Assembly: GCF_036248255.1 (NCBI RefSeq)
Contig: NZ_CP109178.1
Coordinates: 5,394,001-5,458,000, forward strand
DNA: 64,000 nucleotides
Direction of reading: 5' to 3'
Source: Streptomyces sp. NBC_01717
GTDB taxonomy: Bacteria > Actinomycetota > Actinomycetes > Streptomycetales > Streptomycetaceae
Both the position numbers and the translations under genes were made by a program. The notes beneath the pieces were generated by a model that was given only the letters and a program-made list of their open reading frames with translations, was not told where the DNA came from and did no database searches. Of the stretch, positions 7,470 through 16,871 are shown in pieces (position 1 is the stretch's first letter; every line of letters starts with the position of its first letter).

Positions 7470-10064
7470 ATGACCGATCTTCAGCGCGGACGCCCGACCA
7501 CCAACTCCATGCGGCGCGCTCTCAAACGGGCCCGTGACGGGGTCGCTCTCGATGTGACCGAGGCCGCCGTCCTGCTCCAGGCGCGCGGCGACGATCTGAC
7601 GGACCTCGCCGCGTCCGCCGCCCGGGTGCGGGACGCGGGCCTCGAAGCCGCGGGCCGGCCGGGAGTCATCACGTACTCGCGCAAGGTCTTCATCCCGCTG
7701 ACCCGGCTGTGCCGCGACAAGTGCCACTACTGCACCTTCGTCACCGTCCCCGGCAAGCTCCGCAAGGCCGGGCACGGGATGTTCCTGTCGCCCGACGAGG
7801 TGCTGGACATCGCCCGCAAGGGCGCCGCGATGGGCTGCAAGGAAGCGCTGTTCACGCTCGGTGACCGGCCCGAGGACCGCTGGCCCGAGGCGCGGGAGTG
7901 GCTGGAGGCCGAGGGCTACGACGACACCCTGGCGTACGTACGGGCCATGGCGATCCGCGTCCTGGAGGAGACCGGACTCCTCCCGCACCTCAACCCCGGC
8001 GTGCTGACCTGGACCGATCTGCAGCGGCTCAAGCCCGTCGCCCCCTCCATGGGCATGATGCTGGAGACGACCGCGACCCGCCTGTGGTCCGAGCCGGGTG
8101 GCCCGCACCACGGCTCCCCGGACAAGGAGCCCGCGGTGCGGCTGCGGGTGCTGGAGGACGCGGGCCGTTCCAACGTCCCGTTCACCACCGGGATCCTGAT
8201 CGGGATCGGTGAGTCGTACGAGGAACGCGCCGACTCCCTCTTCGAGCTCCGCAAGACCGCCCGCGCCTACCACGGCATGCAGGAGGTCATCGTCCAGAAC
8301 TTCCGCGCCAAGCCCGACACGGCGATGCGCGGAATGCCGGACGCCGAACTGGAGGAGCTGGCCGCGGCCGTCGCCGTCGCCCGCCACATCCTCGGCCCGT
8401 CCGCCCGCATCCAGGCCCCGCCGAACCTCGTCGACGCCGAGTACGCGCTGCTCATCGGCGCCGGGATCGACGACTGGGGCGGTGTCTCGCCGCTCACCCC
8501 GGACCATGTGAACCCCGAACGGCCCTGGCCGCACATCGACGAACTCGCCGCGAAGACCGCGGAGTCGGGCTTCACGCTGCGCGAACGGCTCACCATCTAC
8601 CCGGAGTTCATCCAGCGTGGCGAGCCGTGGCTCGACCCCCGCCTCCTCCCGCACGTCCGGGCGCTCGCCGACCCGGAGACGGGTCTCGCGAAGGAAGGGG
8701 CGATCCCGGCCGGCCTGCCCTGGCAGGAGCCCGACGAGGGTTTCAACGCTTCCGGCCGCACCGATCTGCACCGCACCATCGACACCCAGGGCCGCACCGG
8801 CGACCGCCGCGACGACTTCGACGAGGTGTACGGGGACTGGGAGGCGCTGCGCGAGGCCGCCGCGCCCGGCATGGTCCCGTCCCGGATCGACACGGATGTG
8901 AAGGCCGCACTGGCCACCGCCGCCGACGATCCGACGAAGCTCACCGACGACGAGGCACTCGCCCTGCTCCACGCCGACGGGCCGGCTCTCGACGCGCTGT
9001 GCCGGATCGCCGACGAGCTGCGGCGGGACGTGGTCGGTGACGACGTCACCTACATCGTCACGCGGAACATCAACTTCACCAACGTCTGCTACACCGGCTG
9101 CCGCTTCTGCGCCTTCGCCCAGCGACGCACGGACGCCGACGCGTACACCCTTTCGCTGGACCAGGTCGCCGACCGGGCCGCGCAGGCATGGGACGTCGGC
9201 GCCGTCGAGGTGTGCATGCAGGGCGGTATCCACCCGGACCTGCCCGGCACCGCGTACTTCGACATCGCACGCGCGGTGAAGGAGCGCGTCCCCGGCATGC
9301 ATGTGCACGCCTTCTCGCCGATGGAGGTCGTCAACGGCGCCACCCGCACCGGGATGTCCATCCGGGACTGGCTGACCGCCGCGAAGGAGGCCGGGCTCGA
9401 CTCCATCCCCGGCACCGCTGCCGAAATCCTCGACGACGAGGTCCGCTGGGTCCTCACCAAGGGGAAACTGCCGACGGCCACCTGGCTCGACGTCATCAGG
9501 ACCGCCCACGAGGTGGGGCTGCGATCGTCGTCGACGATGATGTACGGCCACGTCGACCAGCCCCGCCACTGGCTCGGCCATCTGAGGACCCTGGCCCGCC
9601 TCCAGCAGGAGACCGGTGGTTTCACGGAGTTCGTGACACTGCCGTTCATCCACACCAACGCCCCCGTCTACCTCGCGGGCATCGCCCGGCCGGGCCCGAC
9701 CGACCGTGACAACCGGGCCGTCACCGCCATGGCCCGGCTCCTGCTGCACCCGCACATCACCAACATCCAGACCAGCTGGGTGAAGCTCGGTACGCAGGGC
9801 GCGGCCGAGATGCTGCGCTCGGGCGCGAACGACCTGGGCGGCACGCTGATGGAGGAGACCATCTCCCGGATGGCGGGGTCGAGCTACGGCTCGTACCGGT
9901 CGGTCCAGGATCTGGTCGCCATCGCGGAGCTGGCGGGCCGCCCGGCGAAGCCGCGCACGACGCTGTACGGGGAGGTGCCGCAGGAGCGGGTGACGGCCGC
10001 CGCCGCCTCGGACGGGCACCTGCCGGAACTGCTGCCGGTCCTGTCGGAGGAGACGTGTTCGTGA
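7470..10064 (+). CDS. fbiC: Bifunctional FO synthase (CofG-CofH fusion)
   Basis: This 864-residue enzyme makes 7,8-didemethyl-8-hydroxy-5-deazariboflavin (FO), the chromophore of cofactor F420, from tyrosine and a pyrimidine intermediate of riboflavin synthesis. Two radical-SAM modules are visible. The N-terminal CofG half has CRDKCHYC near residue 81. The C-terminal CofH half has CYTGCRFC near residue 541, followed by [18 protein letters not shown]. The length matches actinobacterial fused FbiC. The ATG at 7470 begins [19 protein letters not shown]420-type enzymes such as the one at 964 depend on this product. Confidence 0.97.
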   Translation: MTDLQRGRPTTNSMRRALKRARDGVALDVTEAAVLLQARGDDLTDLAASAARVRDAGLEAAGRPGVITYSRKVFIPLTRLCRDKCHYCTFVTVPGKLRKAGHGMFLSPDEVLDIARKGAAMGCKEALFTLGDRPEDRWPEAREWLEAEGYDDTLAYVRAMAIRVLEETGLLPHLNPGVLTWTDLQRLKPVAPSMGMMLETTATRLWSEPGGPHHGSPDKEPAVRLRVLEDAGRSNVPFTTGILIGIGESYEERADSLFELRKTARAYHGMQEVIVQNFRAKPDTAMRGMPDAELEELAAAVAVARHILGPSARIQAPPNLVDAEYALLIGAGIDDWGGVSPLTPDHVNPERPWPHIDELAAKTAESGFTLRERLTIYPEFIQRGEPWLDPRLLPHVRALADPETGLAKEGAIPAGLPWQEPDEGFNASGRTDLHRTIDTQGRTGDRRDDFDEVYGDWEALREAAAPGMVPSRIDTDVKAALATAADDPTKLTDDEALALLHADGPALDALCRIADELRRDVVGDDVTYIVTRNINFTNVCYTGCRFCAFAQRRTDADAYTLSLDQVADRAAQAWDVGAVEVCMQGGIHPDLPGTAYFDIARAVKERVPGMHVHAFSPMEVVNGATRTGMSIRDWLTAAKEAGLDSIPGTAAEILDDEVRWVLTKGKLPTATWLDVIRTAHEVGLRSSSTMMYGHVDQPRHWLGHLRTLARLQQETGGFTEFVTLPFIHTNAPVYLAGIARPGPTDRDNRAVTAMARLLLHPHITNIQTSWVKLGTQGAAEMLRSGANDLGGTLMEETISRMAGSSYGSYRSVQDLVAIAELAGRPAKPRTTLYGEVPQERVTAAAASDGHLPELLPVLSEETCS

Positions 10065-10077
10065 GGACGCCGGCGCG

Positions 10078-10108
10078 GCCCCGTCTCAGAGGGGTAGCGG
10101 GACGGGGC
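10078..10108. terminator. Possible terminator after fbiC
   Basis: GCCCCGTC (10078-10085) pairs with GACGGGGC (10101-10108) across a 15-base loop, 13 bp after the fbiC stop. The stem is short, so this is a modest candidate. Confidence 0.4.
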
Positions 10109-10183
10109 ACAGCTGACCGGGATCTTGCACGCAGCGGGGCGTGCTCAGCTGGGTATGCGGCTGTCTGCCGACGGGACCAGGAT

Positions 10184-10582
10184 TCAGTGGAAGCCGAGCA
10201 TGCCGGGTGAGTCGATGTCGACCGTGAGGATTCCGGGCGGGTAGTCGGCCTCACGTCCGGTCAGGATGATCGACATGCCGCCGCTCTCCTGGTGCGGTGT
10301 CGCGACGTACAGCGCATGACAGGTGTCGGGACCGCCCCAGCCATCACGGATCATTCCGCCGATCGTGGCGGCAGCCGTCTGGTCGAGCGGATCGACCAGG
10401 ATCCCAGGGAGCGCGAGCACATTGCGAGCGAGACCCTTGTCGGCTGCCTCCGCGTGCATCAGGCACAGGGCGGGGACGTGCAGCCAGTCACCCGGAGTGG
10501 CGGCGACGTTGTCGGCGAGGAGGTGCAGGGCGCGATGTCCCTGCCCAAGTGCCGACACCGCGCTCGTGTCGAGGATGATCAC
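10184..10582 (-). CDS. PIN-domain protein, VapC-like toxin
   Basis: This 132-residue protein starts MIILDTSAVSALGQG, the typical first acidic strand of PIN nucleases. Further candidate metal-binding acids lie in LMHAEAADKG and GGPDTCHALYVA, and ILTGREADYPPG ends the domain. PIN toxins cut RNA and are neutralised by a co-encoded antitoxin. Its start overlaps the upstream RHH gene by 4 bp, the classic antitoxin-first arrangement. The spacing of the acids is somewhat unusual, so activity is not certain. Confidence 0.8.
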   Translation of the reverse strand: MIILDTSAVSALGQGHRALHLLADNVAATPGDWLHVPALCLMHAEAADKGLARNVLALPGILVDPLDQTAAATIGGMIRDGWGGPDTCHALYVATPHQESGGMSIILTGREADYPPGILTVDIDSPGMLGFH

Positions 10583-10863
10583 GCGGCGGTGCCTCGCCGG
10601 GCGTGCATCTTCTCGGCTGCCATTGCGTATACGTTGGCAAGGACGTCCGGCCCCTGTTCGAACTCCTCGTCGGTCAGCGTGCAGCCCATGCGCTCACGCA
10701 GCACCTTGCGCGTGGTGGCGACCCGCTCGGCGATCTGAGCCGCGGTCGGCTGCTGGGCGGCCAGCTGGTCGACGAGCTGGCCCAGGCTCAGCCCGCGCTC
10801 CTTGGCCAGCTGAGCGAGATGGTCGCGCGTCTCTTTCGGTACTTGGATGGTCGTAGTAGCCAT
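10579..10863 (-). CDS. Ribbon-helix-helix antitoxin, VapB-like
   Basis: This 94-residue protein has an N-terminal RHH strand and helix (MATTTIQVPKETRDHLAQLA, then KERGLSLGQLVDQLA), which forms a DNA-binding dimer. The C-terminal half, with DEEFEQGPDVLANVYAMA, would wrap the PIN toxin. The genes overlap by 4 bp. A palindrome overlapping its own start codon (10862-10874) is a likely autoregulatory site. Confidence 0.85.
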   Translation of the reverse strand: MATTTIQVPKETRDHLAQLAKERGLSLGQLVDQLAAQQPTAAQIAERVATTRKVLRERMGCTLTDEEFEQGPDVLANVYAMAAEKMHARRGTAA

Positions 10864-10874
10864 AGTTTCACTAT
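10862..10874. promoter_or_regulatory. Palindromic operator at the antitoxin start
   Basis: ATAGT-TTC-ACTAT is a perfect 5-3-5 inverted repeat in an AT-rich patch, unusual in this DNA. It overlaps the antitoxin start codon (10861-10863, minus strand). RHH antitoxins normally bind short palindromes at their own promoter. The position suggests control of a leaderless or nearly leaderless transcript. Confidence 0.6.
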
Positions 10875-11061
10875 AGAGCTGCTACGGCCCAGGGGTGACT
10901 GTTGTCCCGCGGTACGGAAACCCTCGGAGATTGCCGTTCAAAAGTGACCGCGAGAGTCACTCCGTACATACCGATCCGGTCCTCGATCGGCCGTTCCCCG
11001 TTCGATTACAGTGCTGCGGAGTCGAAGCTGCGCAGCCGTACGAGGACGGGGAAGGGGCACG

Positions 11062-12177
11062 GTGAGCACAGGAGCCACAGCTGTCTGGGGCCGTGTCGAA
11101 CAGCAGGACTTCCGCAGCCGGGTACGTGGCTGTCTGCTGGGCGGTGCCATCGGCGACGCGCTCGGTGCGGCCGTCGCCGGTCTCTCGCTCGAAGAGATCC
11201 GCGCGGCCCACGGCGCCGACGCCGTCACCGACTTCGTCCCCGTCCACGGCAGACGCGGCGCGGTCACCGCGGTCACCCAGCTCAACCTGTTCACCGTCGA
11301 CGGGCTGATCCGCGCCCAGGTCCGCCGCGACATCGGTGCCTGGCACCCGCCCACCGATGTGCACCGTGCCCATCTGCGCTGGGCCGCCACCCAGCACGAG
11401 TGGGGGCCCGACGAACGCCGCCAGGAGAACGGCTGGCTCGCCCAGGAGGAGTGGCTGTACGCCCGCCGCGCCCCCACCCGGGAATGCCTCACCGGGTTCG
11501 GCGACGCCACGATGGGCACCCTCGACCGGCCCAAGAACCCCGCCGCACGCGACTCGGCGGCCCTCACCCGGTCCGCCCCGTTCGGGCTGCTGGTCGGGTG
11601 GGAGCCGCAGCTCGTCCTCCAGCTGGCCGTCGAATGCGCCGCCCAGACCCACGGTCACCCCACCGCCCTGCTCTCCGCGGGCGCCCTCGCCGTCATGGTG
11701 CACGGCCTGGCCCGCGGCGAGACCCTGGACGGCTCCGTGCAGCACGCCCTCGCGCTGCTCGCCGAGCGCCCCGGCCATGACCAGGTCACCGAGGCGCTCA
11801 AGCAGGCCCTCGGCTCCGTACGCCAGGGGATCCCGGGCCCGGCCCTCATCGAGGCGCTGGGTGACACGGACTCCGCCGAGGAGGTGCTGGCCGTCGCCGT
11901 GTACTGCGCCCTGGTCGGCGAGGACGTGCGGCACGGGCTGCGGCTCGCGGTGAACCACGGCGGCCCTTCCGCGGCCACCGGGGCCCTGTGCGGGGCCCTG
12001 CTCGGCGCGCTGCACGGCGAGACCGCGCTGCCGCCGGCCTGGCTCGCCGAACTGGAGGGCAGGGCCACCCTCCTCGAACTCGCCGACGACTTCGCCATGG
12101 AGATGACCCAGGGCCCGGCCCTGCACAGCCCGTCGGCCGCCGCACCGGGCTGGCTGACCCGCTACCCCCGCGGCTGA
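11062..12177 (+). CDS. ADP-ribosylglycohydrolase family protein
   Basis: This 371-residue protein belongs to the ARH/DraG fold, which removes ADP-ribose from proteins or other targets using two bound metal ions. The family start RSRVRGCLLGGAIGDALGAA is clear, followed by the acidic helix region VTDFVPVHGRRGAVTAVTQL and later NHGGPSAATGALCGALLGA, the usual Asp/Ser/Thr metal region near the C-terminus. In this copy the usual D-x-D pattern of that segment is weak, so activity may differ. The GTG at 11062 follows GAAGGGG. A 20-bp hairpin separates it from the convergent symporter gene. Confidence 0.85.
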   Translation: MSTGATAVWGRVEQQDFRSRVRGCLLGGAIGDALGAAVAGLSLEEIRAAHGADAVTDFVPVHGRRGAVTAVTQLNLFTVDGLIRAQVRRDIGAWHPPTDVHRAHLRWAATQHEWGPDERRQENGWLAQEEWLYARRAPTRECLTGFGDATMGTLDRPKNPAARDSAALTRSAPFGLLVGWEPQLVLQLAVECAAQTHGHPTALLSAGALAVMVHGLARGETLDGSVQHALALLAERPGHDQVTEALKQALGSVRQGIPGPALIEALGDTDSAEEVLAVAVYCALVGEDVRHGLRLAVNHGGPSAATGALCGALLGALHGETALPPAWLAELEGRATLLELADDFAMEMTQGPALHSPSAAAPGWLTRYPRG

Positions 12178-12211
12178 CCACCGCCCGCGGGCCGACCCGC
12201 GGAGCACGTAC

Positions 12212-12255
12212 GAGGGGCGGGGTACGGACACCGCCGTGTCCGTACCCCGCCCCTC
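12212..12255. terminator. Bidirectional terminator between convergent genes
   Basis: A perfect 20-bp stem (12212-12231 with 12236-12255) closes a 4-base loop between the stop of the ADP-ribosylglycohydrolase gene and the stop of the symporter gene. Confidence 0.9.
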
Positions 12256-12272
12256 GGCTCCGTGCGGGCGGA

Positions 12273-13847
12273 TCAGTCCTTCACGCCCTCCGCGACGGTG
12301 GTGTCGCCGGCACCGGCCTGCGCCGGAACCGTCGCGCCGGCGGCCGACGAACCGTCGCCGTCCGTGTTGATCTGCTCGATCAGCGCGTCGCGCTCCGGGG
12401 TGTCCTCCGGCTTGATGAAGCCGATCGCGATGTAGAGCACCAGCGAGATCGCCAGCGGCAGCGCCACCTGGTACTGGAGCGCGACAGTCGTCTTCACCGA
12501 ACCGTCGAAGTTGTAGTTGGTGAAGTAGAACGCCAGCAGACCCGCAGCCCAGCTGACGAGGGCCGCCGTCGGACCCGACTTACGGAACCTGCGCAGCAGG
12601 CCCAGCATGAACGGGATCGCGATCGGACCCATCAGACCGGCCACCCACTTGATGACGACGGAGATGATGTCCTTGAACGTCGGCGAGTTGATCTGGGTGG
12701 CGAGTGCCATCGACAGACCGAGGAAGCCGAGCGTGGACACGCGGGCCGCCAGCAGACCGGCGCGGCTGCTCCAGGTTCGGGCCGCCTTCGAGAGGACCGG
12801 GGCGATGTCCCGGGTGAAGACCGCCGCGATGGCGTTGGCGTCCGAGGAGCACATGGCCATCGTGTGCGAGAAGAAGCCGACGACGACCAGACCCAGCAGA
12901 CCGTGCGGCAGCAGCTGCTCGGTCATCAGGGCGTAGCTGTCGGAGGCGTCCGGCTTCTGTGCGTGGACCAGCAGCGGGGCGCACCACATCGGGAAGAACA
13001 GGACCGTCGGCCAGACCAGCCACAGGATGGCGGAGAGCCGTGCCGAACGCTTCGCCGACGCGGCGGAGTCCGTGGCCATGTAGCGCTGGGCCTGGTTCCA
13101 CATGCCGCCGTTGTACTCGAACGTCTTGATGAACAGGTACGCCAGCAGGAAGGTCACCGTGTACGGGCCCGCCGTGGGGTCGGTGTGGCCCTCGGGCAGC
13201 TTGTCCCAGACCGTCCACAGCGTGCTGAAACCGTCCAGCTTGGCCATGGCGGTGACGAGCATCGCGATACCGGCGAAGAGCTGGATGATGAACTGCCCGA
13301 GTTCCGTGAGCGCGTCGGCCCACAGTCCGCCGACCGTGCAGTACACGGCGGTGATGCAGCCGGTGATGAAGATGCCCTGAGTGATCGAGATGCCGGTGAA
13401 GACGGAGAGCAGGGTGGCGATGGCCGCCCACTTGGCGCCGACGTCCACGATCTTCAGCAGCAGGCCCGACCAGGCGAGCGCCTGCTGCGTCGGGATGTTG
13501 TAGCGGTTCTTGAGGTACTCGAGCGGCGACGCGACATGCAGTCGCGAGCGCAGCCGGTTGAGCCGCGGTGCGAAGAGCTGGGCGCCGATGCCGATGCCGA
13601 TGGCGATCGGCAGCGACCACGTCACGAACGACGTGACGCCGAACTGGTACGCGATGCCGGCGTACCCGGTGAACATCACCGCGCTGTAGCCGGACATGTG
13701 GTGCGAGATGCCGGACAGCCACCATGGCATCTTGCCGCCGGCCGTGAAGAAGTCGCTGACGTTGTCCACACGCTTGTGGGACCAGAGTCCGATCGCGATC
13801 ATCACGCCGAAGTAGCCGATGAGCACGACCCAGTCGAGACTGTTCAT
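12273..13847 (-). CDS. Sodium:solute symporter (SSS family)
   Basis: This is a 524-residue polytopic membrane protein. It begins MNSLDWVVLIGYFGVMIAIG, then GLWSHKRVDNVSDFFTAGGK and MPWWLSGISHHMSGYSAVMF. These are the first two transmembrane helices and the sodium-binding region of the SSS family. The long hydrophobic periodicity continues to a short charged C-terminus. The ATG at 13847 is preferred because GGAGGGGG precedes it. An upstream in-frame ATG would add about 50 non-membrane residues. The layout resembles sugar/polyol symporters, but the substrate cannot be set from sequence. Confidence 0.93.
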   Translation of the reverse strand: MNSLDWVVLIGYFGVMIAIGLWSHKRVDNVSDFFTAGGKMPWWLSGISHHMSGYSAVMFTGYAGIAYQFGVTSFVTWSLPIAIGIGIGAQLFAPRLNRLRSRLHVASPLEYLKNRYNIPTQQALAWSGLLLKIVDVGAKWAAIATLLSVFTGISITQGIFITGCITAVYCTVGGLWADALTELGQFIIQLFAGIAMLVTAMAKLDGFSTLWTVWDKLPEGHTDPTAGPYTVTFLLAYLFIKTFEYNGGMWNQAQRYMATDSAASAKRSARLSAILWLVWPTVLFFPMWCAPLLVHAQKPDASDSYALMTEQLLPHGLLGLVVVGFFSHTMAMCSSDANAIAAVFTRDIAPVLSKAARTWSSRAGLLAARVSTLGFLGLSMALATQINSPTFKDIISVVIKWVAGLMGPIAIPFMLGLLRRFRKSGPTAALVSWAAGLLAFYFTNYNFDGSVKTTVALQYQVALPLAISLVLYIAIGFIKPEDTPERDALIEQINTDGDGSSAAGATVPAQAGAGDTTVAEGVKD

Positions 13848-14198
13848 GTGCCCCCTCCTGGGGTCCGCCTTATGAACGGGGTTACGCACTTCGTCAGTAC
13901 GGCCGCCCAGCGGGGCCCCGTGCGGGAGCGGGGACATCGGGGATTGAACCGCCTGTTCGGTACCTCGGTCAAGGTCTTTGGCGATCAGAGATGTGAACGC
14001 CAATCAGTAAGTCGAACGATTTTACTTGTTCTTGACCCACGGGGGCGTTGTCGTGAACGTGACGGCGGCCACACCATGAGCAGGCACTTCGTCAGGCTGT
14101 GCAGAGCAATCACGAGCACTGGAGAGCGCAGAAAGACCGCACGGGATGCGGGTCCCGTGCGGCCGAGAAGGAGGAGAACTGCCCTTAACGACAGCGGA
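13848..14198. other. Intergenic region with an SDR terminator
   Basis: No coding region is seen in this 351-bp stretch. A 10-bp perfect stem (14137-14146 with 14153-14162, loop of 6) lies just past the SDR stop and is its likely terminator. The promoter of the symporter gene must lie here. A TTGACC box on the minus strand (about 13967-13972) is a weak -35 candidate. Confidence 0.6.
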
Positions 14199-14981
14199 TC
14201 AGCGCATCAGCTCGCCGGCGTTGACCAGCAGGGACTGCCCGGTGATCGACCGGGCACGGTCGGAGGCCAGGAATACCGCGGCCTCCGCCACGTCACCGTC
14301 CGTGGCCAGCTCGGGCAGCGCCATCCGTTCGGTGAGCCTGCCGAGCACGTCGGCCTCCGGTAGGCCCTCGGAGTGCGCGGTGAACCGGACGTACGCCTGC
14401 ACCGGCGGGCCCCACATCCAGCCGGGCAGCACCGTGTTGACCCGGATCCGGTGCGGGCCGAACTCCCGGGCCATGGAGTACATCGCCGAGGTGAGCGCGC
14501 CCTTCGACGCCGCGTACGCCGCCTGCCGCACCTGGGACGGTGCGGCGACCGACGACTGCGTACCGATGACGACCACGGAGCCTCCCCGCTCCTTGAGGGC
14601 GGGCAGGCAGGCGCGCGTCATCCGCAGCGTGCCGAGCAGATTGACGTCGATCACCGACTGCCAGGTGGCGAGGTCGGCGTCCTCGACGCCGCCGAAGTAG
14701 CTGTCCCAGGCGGCGACATGGACCACCGCGTCGATCCGCCCGAACCGCTCCAGCGCCAGCGCGGCGAGCGCCTCGCACTGCGCCTCGTCGGTGATGTCGG
14801 TGGCCAGATGGGCGGTGTGCCGGCCTTCGGGATCGATCTCGGCGGCCGACTTGGCGAGCCGCTCCGCGGTGCGCGCCCCGAGGACCGCGCTGCCGCCGTC
14901 CCGTACCACCGTCTCCGCGATCCGGTGCCCCAGTCCGGCCCCGACCCCGGACACCACGACGGTCTTCCCCGTGAGCAACAT
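14199..14981 (-). CDS. SDR family NAD(P)-dependent oxidoreductase
   Basis: This 260-residue classical short-chain dehydrogenase has the Rossmann motif SGVGAGLGH near residues 11-19. The catalytic set is Asn114 (DVNLLGT), Ser143/144 (IGTQSS), and Tyr156 and Lys160 (YAASK). The C-terminus reads SLLVNAGELMR. The ATG at 14981 is set by GGGAGG five bases upstream. A palindrome at 15009-15023 in its promoter also occurs before the gene at 16872, so the two are probably co-regulated by a TetR-type repressor. The substrate is unknown. Confidence 0.93.
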   Translation of the reverse strand: MLLTGKTVVVSGVGAGLGHRIAETVVRDGGSAVLGARTAERLAKSAAEIDPEGRHTAHLATDITDEAQCEALAALALERFGRIDAVVHVAAWDSYFGGVEDADLATWQSVIDVNLLGTLRMTRACLPALKERGGSVVVIGTQSSVAAPSQVRQAAYAASKGALTSAMYSMAREFGPHRIRVNTVLPGWMWGPPVQAYVRFTAHSEGLPEADVLGRLTERMALPELATDGDVAEAAVFLASDRARSITGQSLLVNAGELMR

Positions 14982-15008
14982 CGGTGCCTCCCGGCCCTGA
15001 CAGTTTTC

Positions 15009-15023
15009 CTGACGGTGCGTCAG
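15009..15023. promoter_or_regulatory. CTGACG-N3-CGTCAG operator upstream of the SDR gene
   Basis: CTGACGGTGCGTCAG is a perfect 6-3-6 palindrome 28 bp upstream of the SDR start. The same half-sites with the same spacing occur at 16822-16836. This is typical of TetR-family operators. Confidence 0.75.
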
Positions 15024-15051
15024 AGTATGGCGGGATGTCGATGGAGGGAAG

Positions 15052-16695
15052 TCACTCGGCCCACTCGGGGCGGATGTGCGCGGGGTTGAAAGGTGCCCGG
15101 CCCTTTCCGGAAGGCATGACATATACGGCAGTGAATGCCTCGCCCGCGATGGTGCGACGCTGTTCAAAACTGCCGTTCTTCCACTCTTGCTCGTAGTTGC
15201 GGGCCGGTCGTCCCGCTGGTCGCGCCATGACGTCCGCCAGTCGACGCTCCAGGGCGTCCAGTTCGGCATTCATGGAGGAAAGTGACTGATAGTAGTCATC
15301 TGGACGCATGCCGCGCACATGGGCGGCGTCCTTGGCCCAGGCGGCGATGAGCTCCTGCTTGCGGGTGCTGACCGCTGAGATGCGGGAGTGGATGTCGGCC
15401 AGCGGTTCGGCGGGCTTTCCGGCGAGCGAAGGGGGCGAGGCTTGAGTGCGTGCCCATTCGGTGATCAGTTCTTCCAGGCGGGTATCGACAGGTGCGGCGC
15501 GTCGGCTCACCTTGCCGCAGGCGTTGCGAACCTTGCCGGGGCAGTAGTAGATGGCATGGCCGCGCCGGGATACCCACTTGGTGCTCATGGGCGCTCTGCA
15601 GATGCCGCATCGGAGATATCCAGTGAAAACGTACTTGCGTTGGTTGGCTCCCTCCAGGTTCCGCGAGATGCCTCTCTCCCGGTCCAGCAGCCTCCGGTGG
15701 TCGAGTTCAAGCTGGGTATCGGCCCATAGCTTCCGCGAGACGACAGGCTCCCACCTGCCCGTGACGGGCAGGCCGTCTTCCCCCAGCAGGACGCGCCCCC
15801 AGCCGTCTCTCTGGCGGGGAGTTCCCGTGCGATGCTTCCCCTGGTAGGAAACGAACCCGCAGTAGCGTGGATTGGTAATGATCGCCTTTATGGTGGCCGG
15901 CGCCCACTTGACCCCCTGTGGTGACGGGATCTTCTCTCGGTTGAGTTCGCGGGCGATCCCCGCGATCGATGTACCGGCTGCGAACCGTTCGTAGATGCGC
16001 CGTGCGATCCGCGCGCGATCCCGGCGGAGCGTTCCGTCGGGGTTCCATGCGTAGGGCGTGCGTCCGGTCAACTGGCCTGCCGAGGCGTCTGCCAGATGGC
16101 TTCGGGCGACCCTTCGAGATGTGTCTTCCGAAGCTTTGAGGGCCATGATGCACAGCATCCGGGCCATGTGCCGGTCGGAGTCGTGGATCAGATTGAGGTC
16201 ACCCGTGACGCCCGTTGCGGGGCGCTTGGTGTGCTCCACTAAGTCGATCAGGTCTTCTAGATCCCGGGGCTGTCGCGCCAGTCGATCGATGTCGTAGAAA
16301 AGAACGCCGTCGATGCGGCCTGCGAGCAGGTCGCCGAGCATGCGCCGGAACTCGGGGCGCACCACTATCCAGTCGACTGACCCGTCCGCCTGTATGATCC
16401 GCTTTTTCTTGAAGGCTCCGGTGTCGTTCTCCCGGTAGGTCTCGGCGAACGGGCCCCAGCCGAGCCTGATCCGCTTCAGCCCTGCGTCATGGAGCTGCAG
16501 TTCGAGACTCCGCTCGTCGCCGCTTCTGTCGTGCGAGGTGCGCAGGTAGCACCCGGGGCGGCGAGGGGCGAACTCGCTGAGTGAGTCGCCGATGGCGAGC
16601 GTGGCTGAGGTGCGGTTCCGTACACGCTCCGGGATCAGGATGCCTTCCAGCAGTAGGTCGGCGTGCGTGGGGGCCGGGTTGCGGCGCGGGTTCAT
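15052..16695 (-). CDS. Large serine recombinase (integrase)
   Basis: This 547-residue recombinase has the standard large-serine layout. The resolvase domain carries the nucleophile Ser54 (CYLRTSHDRSGDE), then FYDIDRLARQPRDLEDLID. The recombinase domain follows (YAWNPDGTLRRDRARIARRI, then YCGFVSYQG). A zinc ribbon (CGICRAPM and YYCPGKVRNACGK) and a C-terminal coiled-coil region complete it. The ATG at 16695 is preferred because GGGGAGG lies five bases upstream. In-frame ATGs at 16719 and 16740 lack that site. These enzymes integrate phages or mobile elements, but no other mobile gene lies beside this one. It appears solitary between the SDR gene and the gene at 16872. Confidence 0.92.
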   Translation of the reverse strand: MNPRRNPAPTHADLLLEGILIPERVRNRTSATLAIGDSLSEFAPRRPGCYLRTSHDRSGDERSLELQLHDAGLKRIRLGWGPFAETYRENDTGAFKKKRIIQADGSVDWIVVRPEFRRMLGDLLAGRIDGVLFYDIDRLARQPRDLEDLIDLVEHTKRPATGVTGDLNLIHDSDRHMARMLCIMALKASEDTSRRVARSHLADASAGQLTGRTPYAWNPDGTLRRDRARIARRIYERFAAGTSIAGIARELNREKIPSPQGVKWAPATIKAIITNPRYCGFVSYQGKHRTGTPRQRDGWGRVLLGEDGLPVTGRWEPVVSRKLWADTQLELDHRRLLDRERGISRNLEGANQRKYVFTGYLRCGICRAPMSTKWVSRRGHAIYYCPGKVRNACGKVSRRAAPVDTRLEELITEWARTQASPPSLAGKPAEPLADIHSRISAVSTRKQELIAAWAKDAAHVRGMRPDDYYQSLSSMNAELDALERRLADVMARPAGRPARNYEQEWKNGSFEQRRTIAGEAFTAVYVMPSGKGRAPFNPAHIRPEWAE

Positions 16696-16821
16696 GGGGC
16701 CTCCCCGTAGGACGTTCATGGCACCCCCGAACGTAGCCATTGCCCGTGAATGAACCGGCGCATTGGACGCCGCTCATGCGGATGAACGATCGATCGCACG
16801 GGCATTCCCATCGATCCCTAG

Positions 16822-16836
16822 CTGACGTACCGTCAG
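16822..16836. promoter_or_regulatory. CTGACG-N3-CGTCAG operator upstream of the 16872 gene
   Basis: CTGACGTACCGTCAG is a perfect 6-3-6 palindrome 36 bp upstream of the gene. It shares both half-sites and spacing with the site before the SDR gene. Confidence 0.75.
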
Positions 16837-16871
16837 AATGCATGCGTCGAGGCGGAGGGGGAGTGGGCGTG

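Noticed and set aside
7080..10019. 979-codon open frame on the minus strand over fbiC
   Set aside because: The plus-strand fbiC gene has both radical-SAM motifs. The antisense frame has only shadow composition.
11988..14363. 791-codon plus-strand frame across the symporter gene
   Set aside because: It crosses a strong bidirectional terminator and is antisense to an SSS-family protein.
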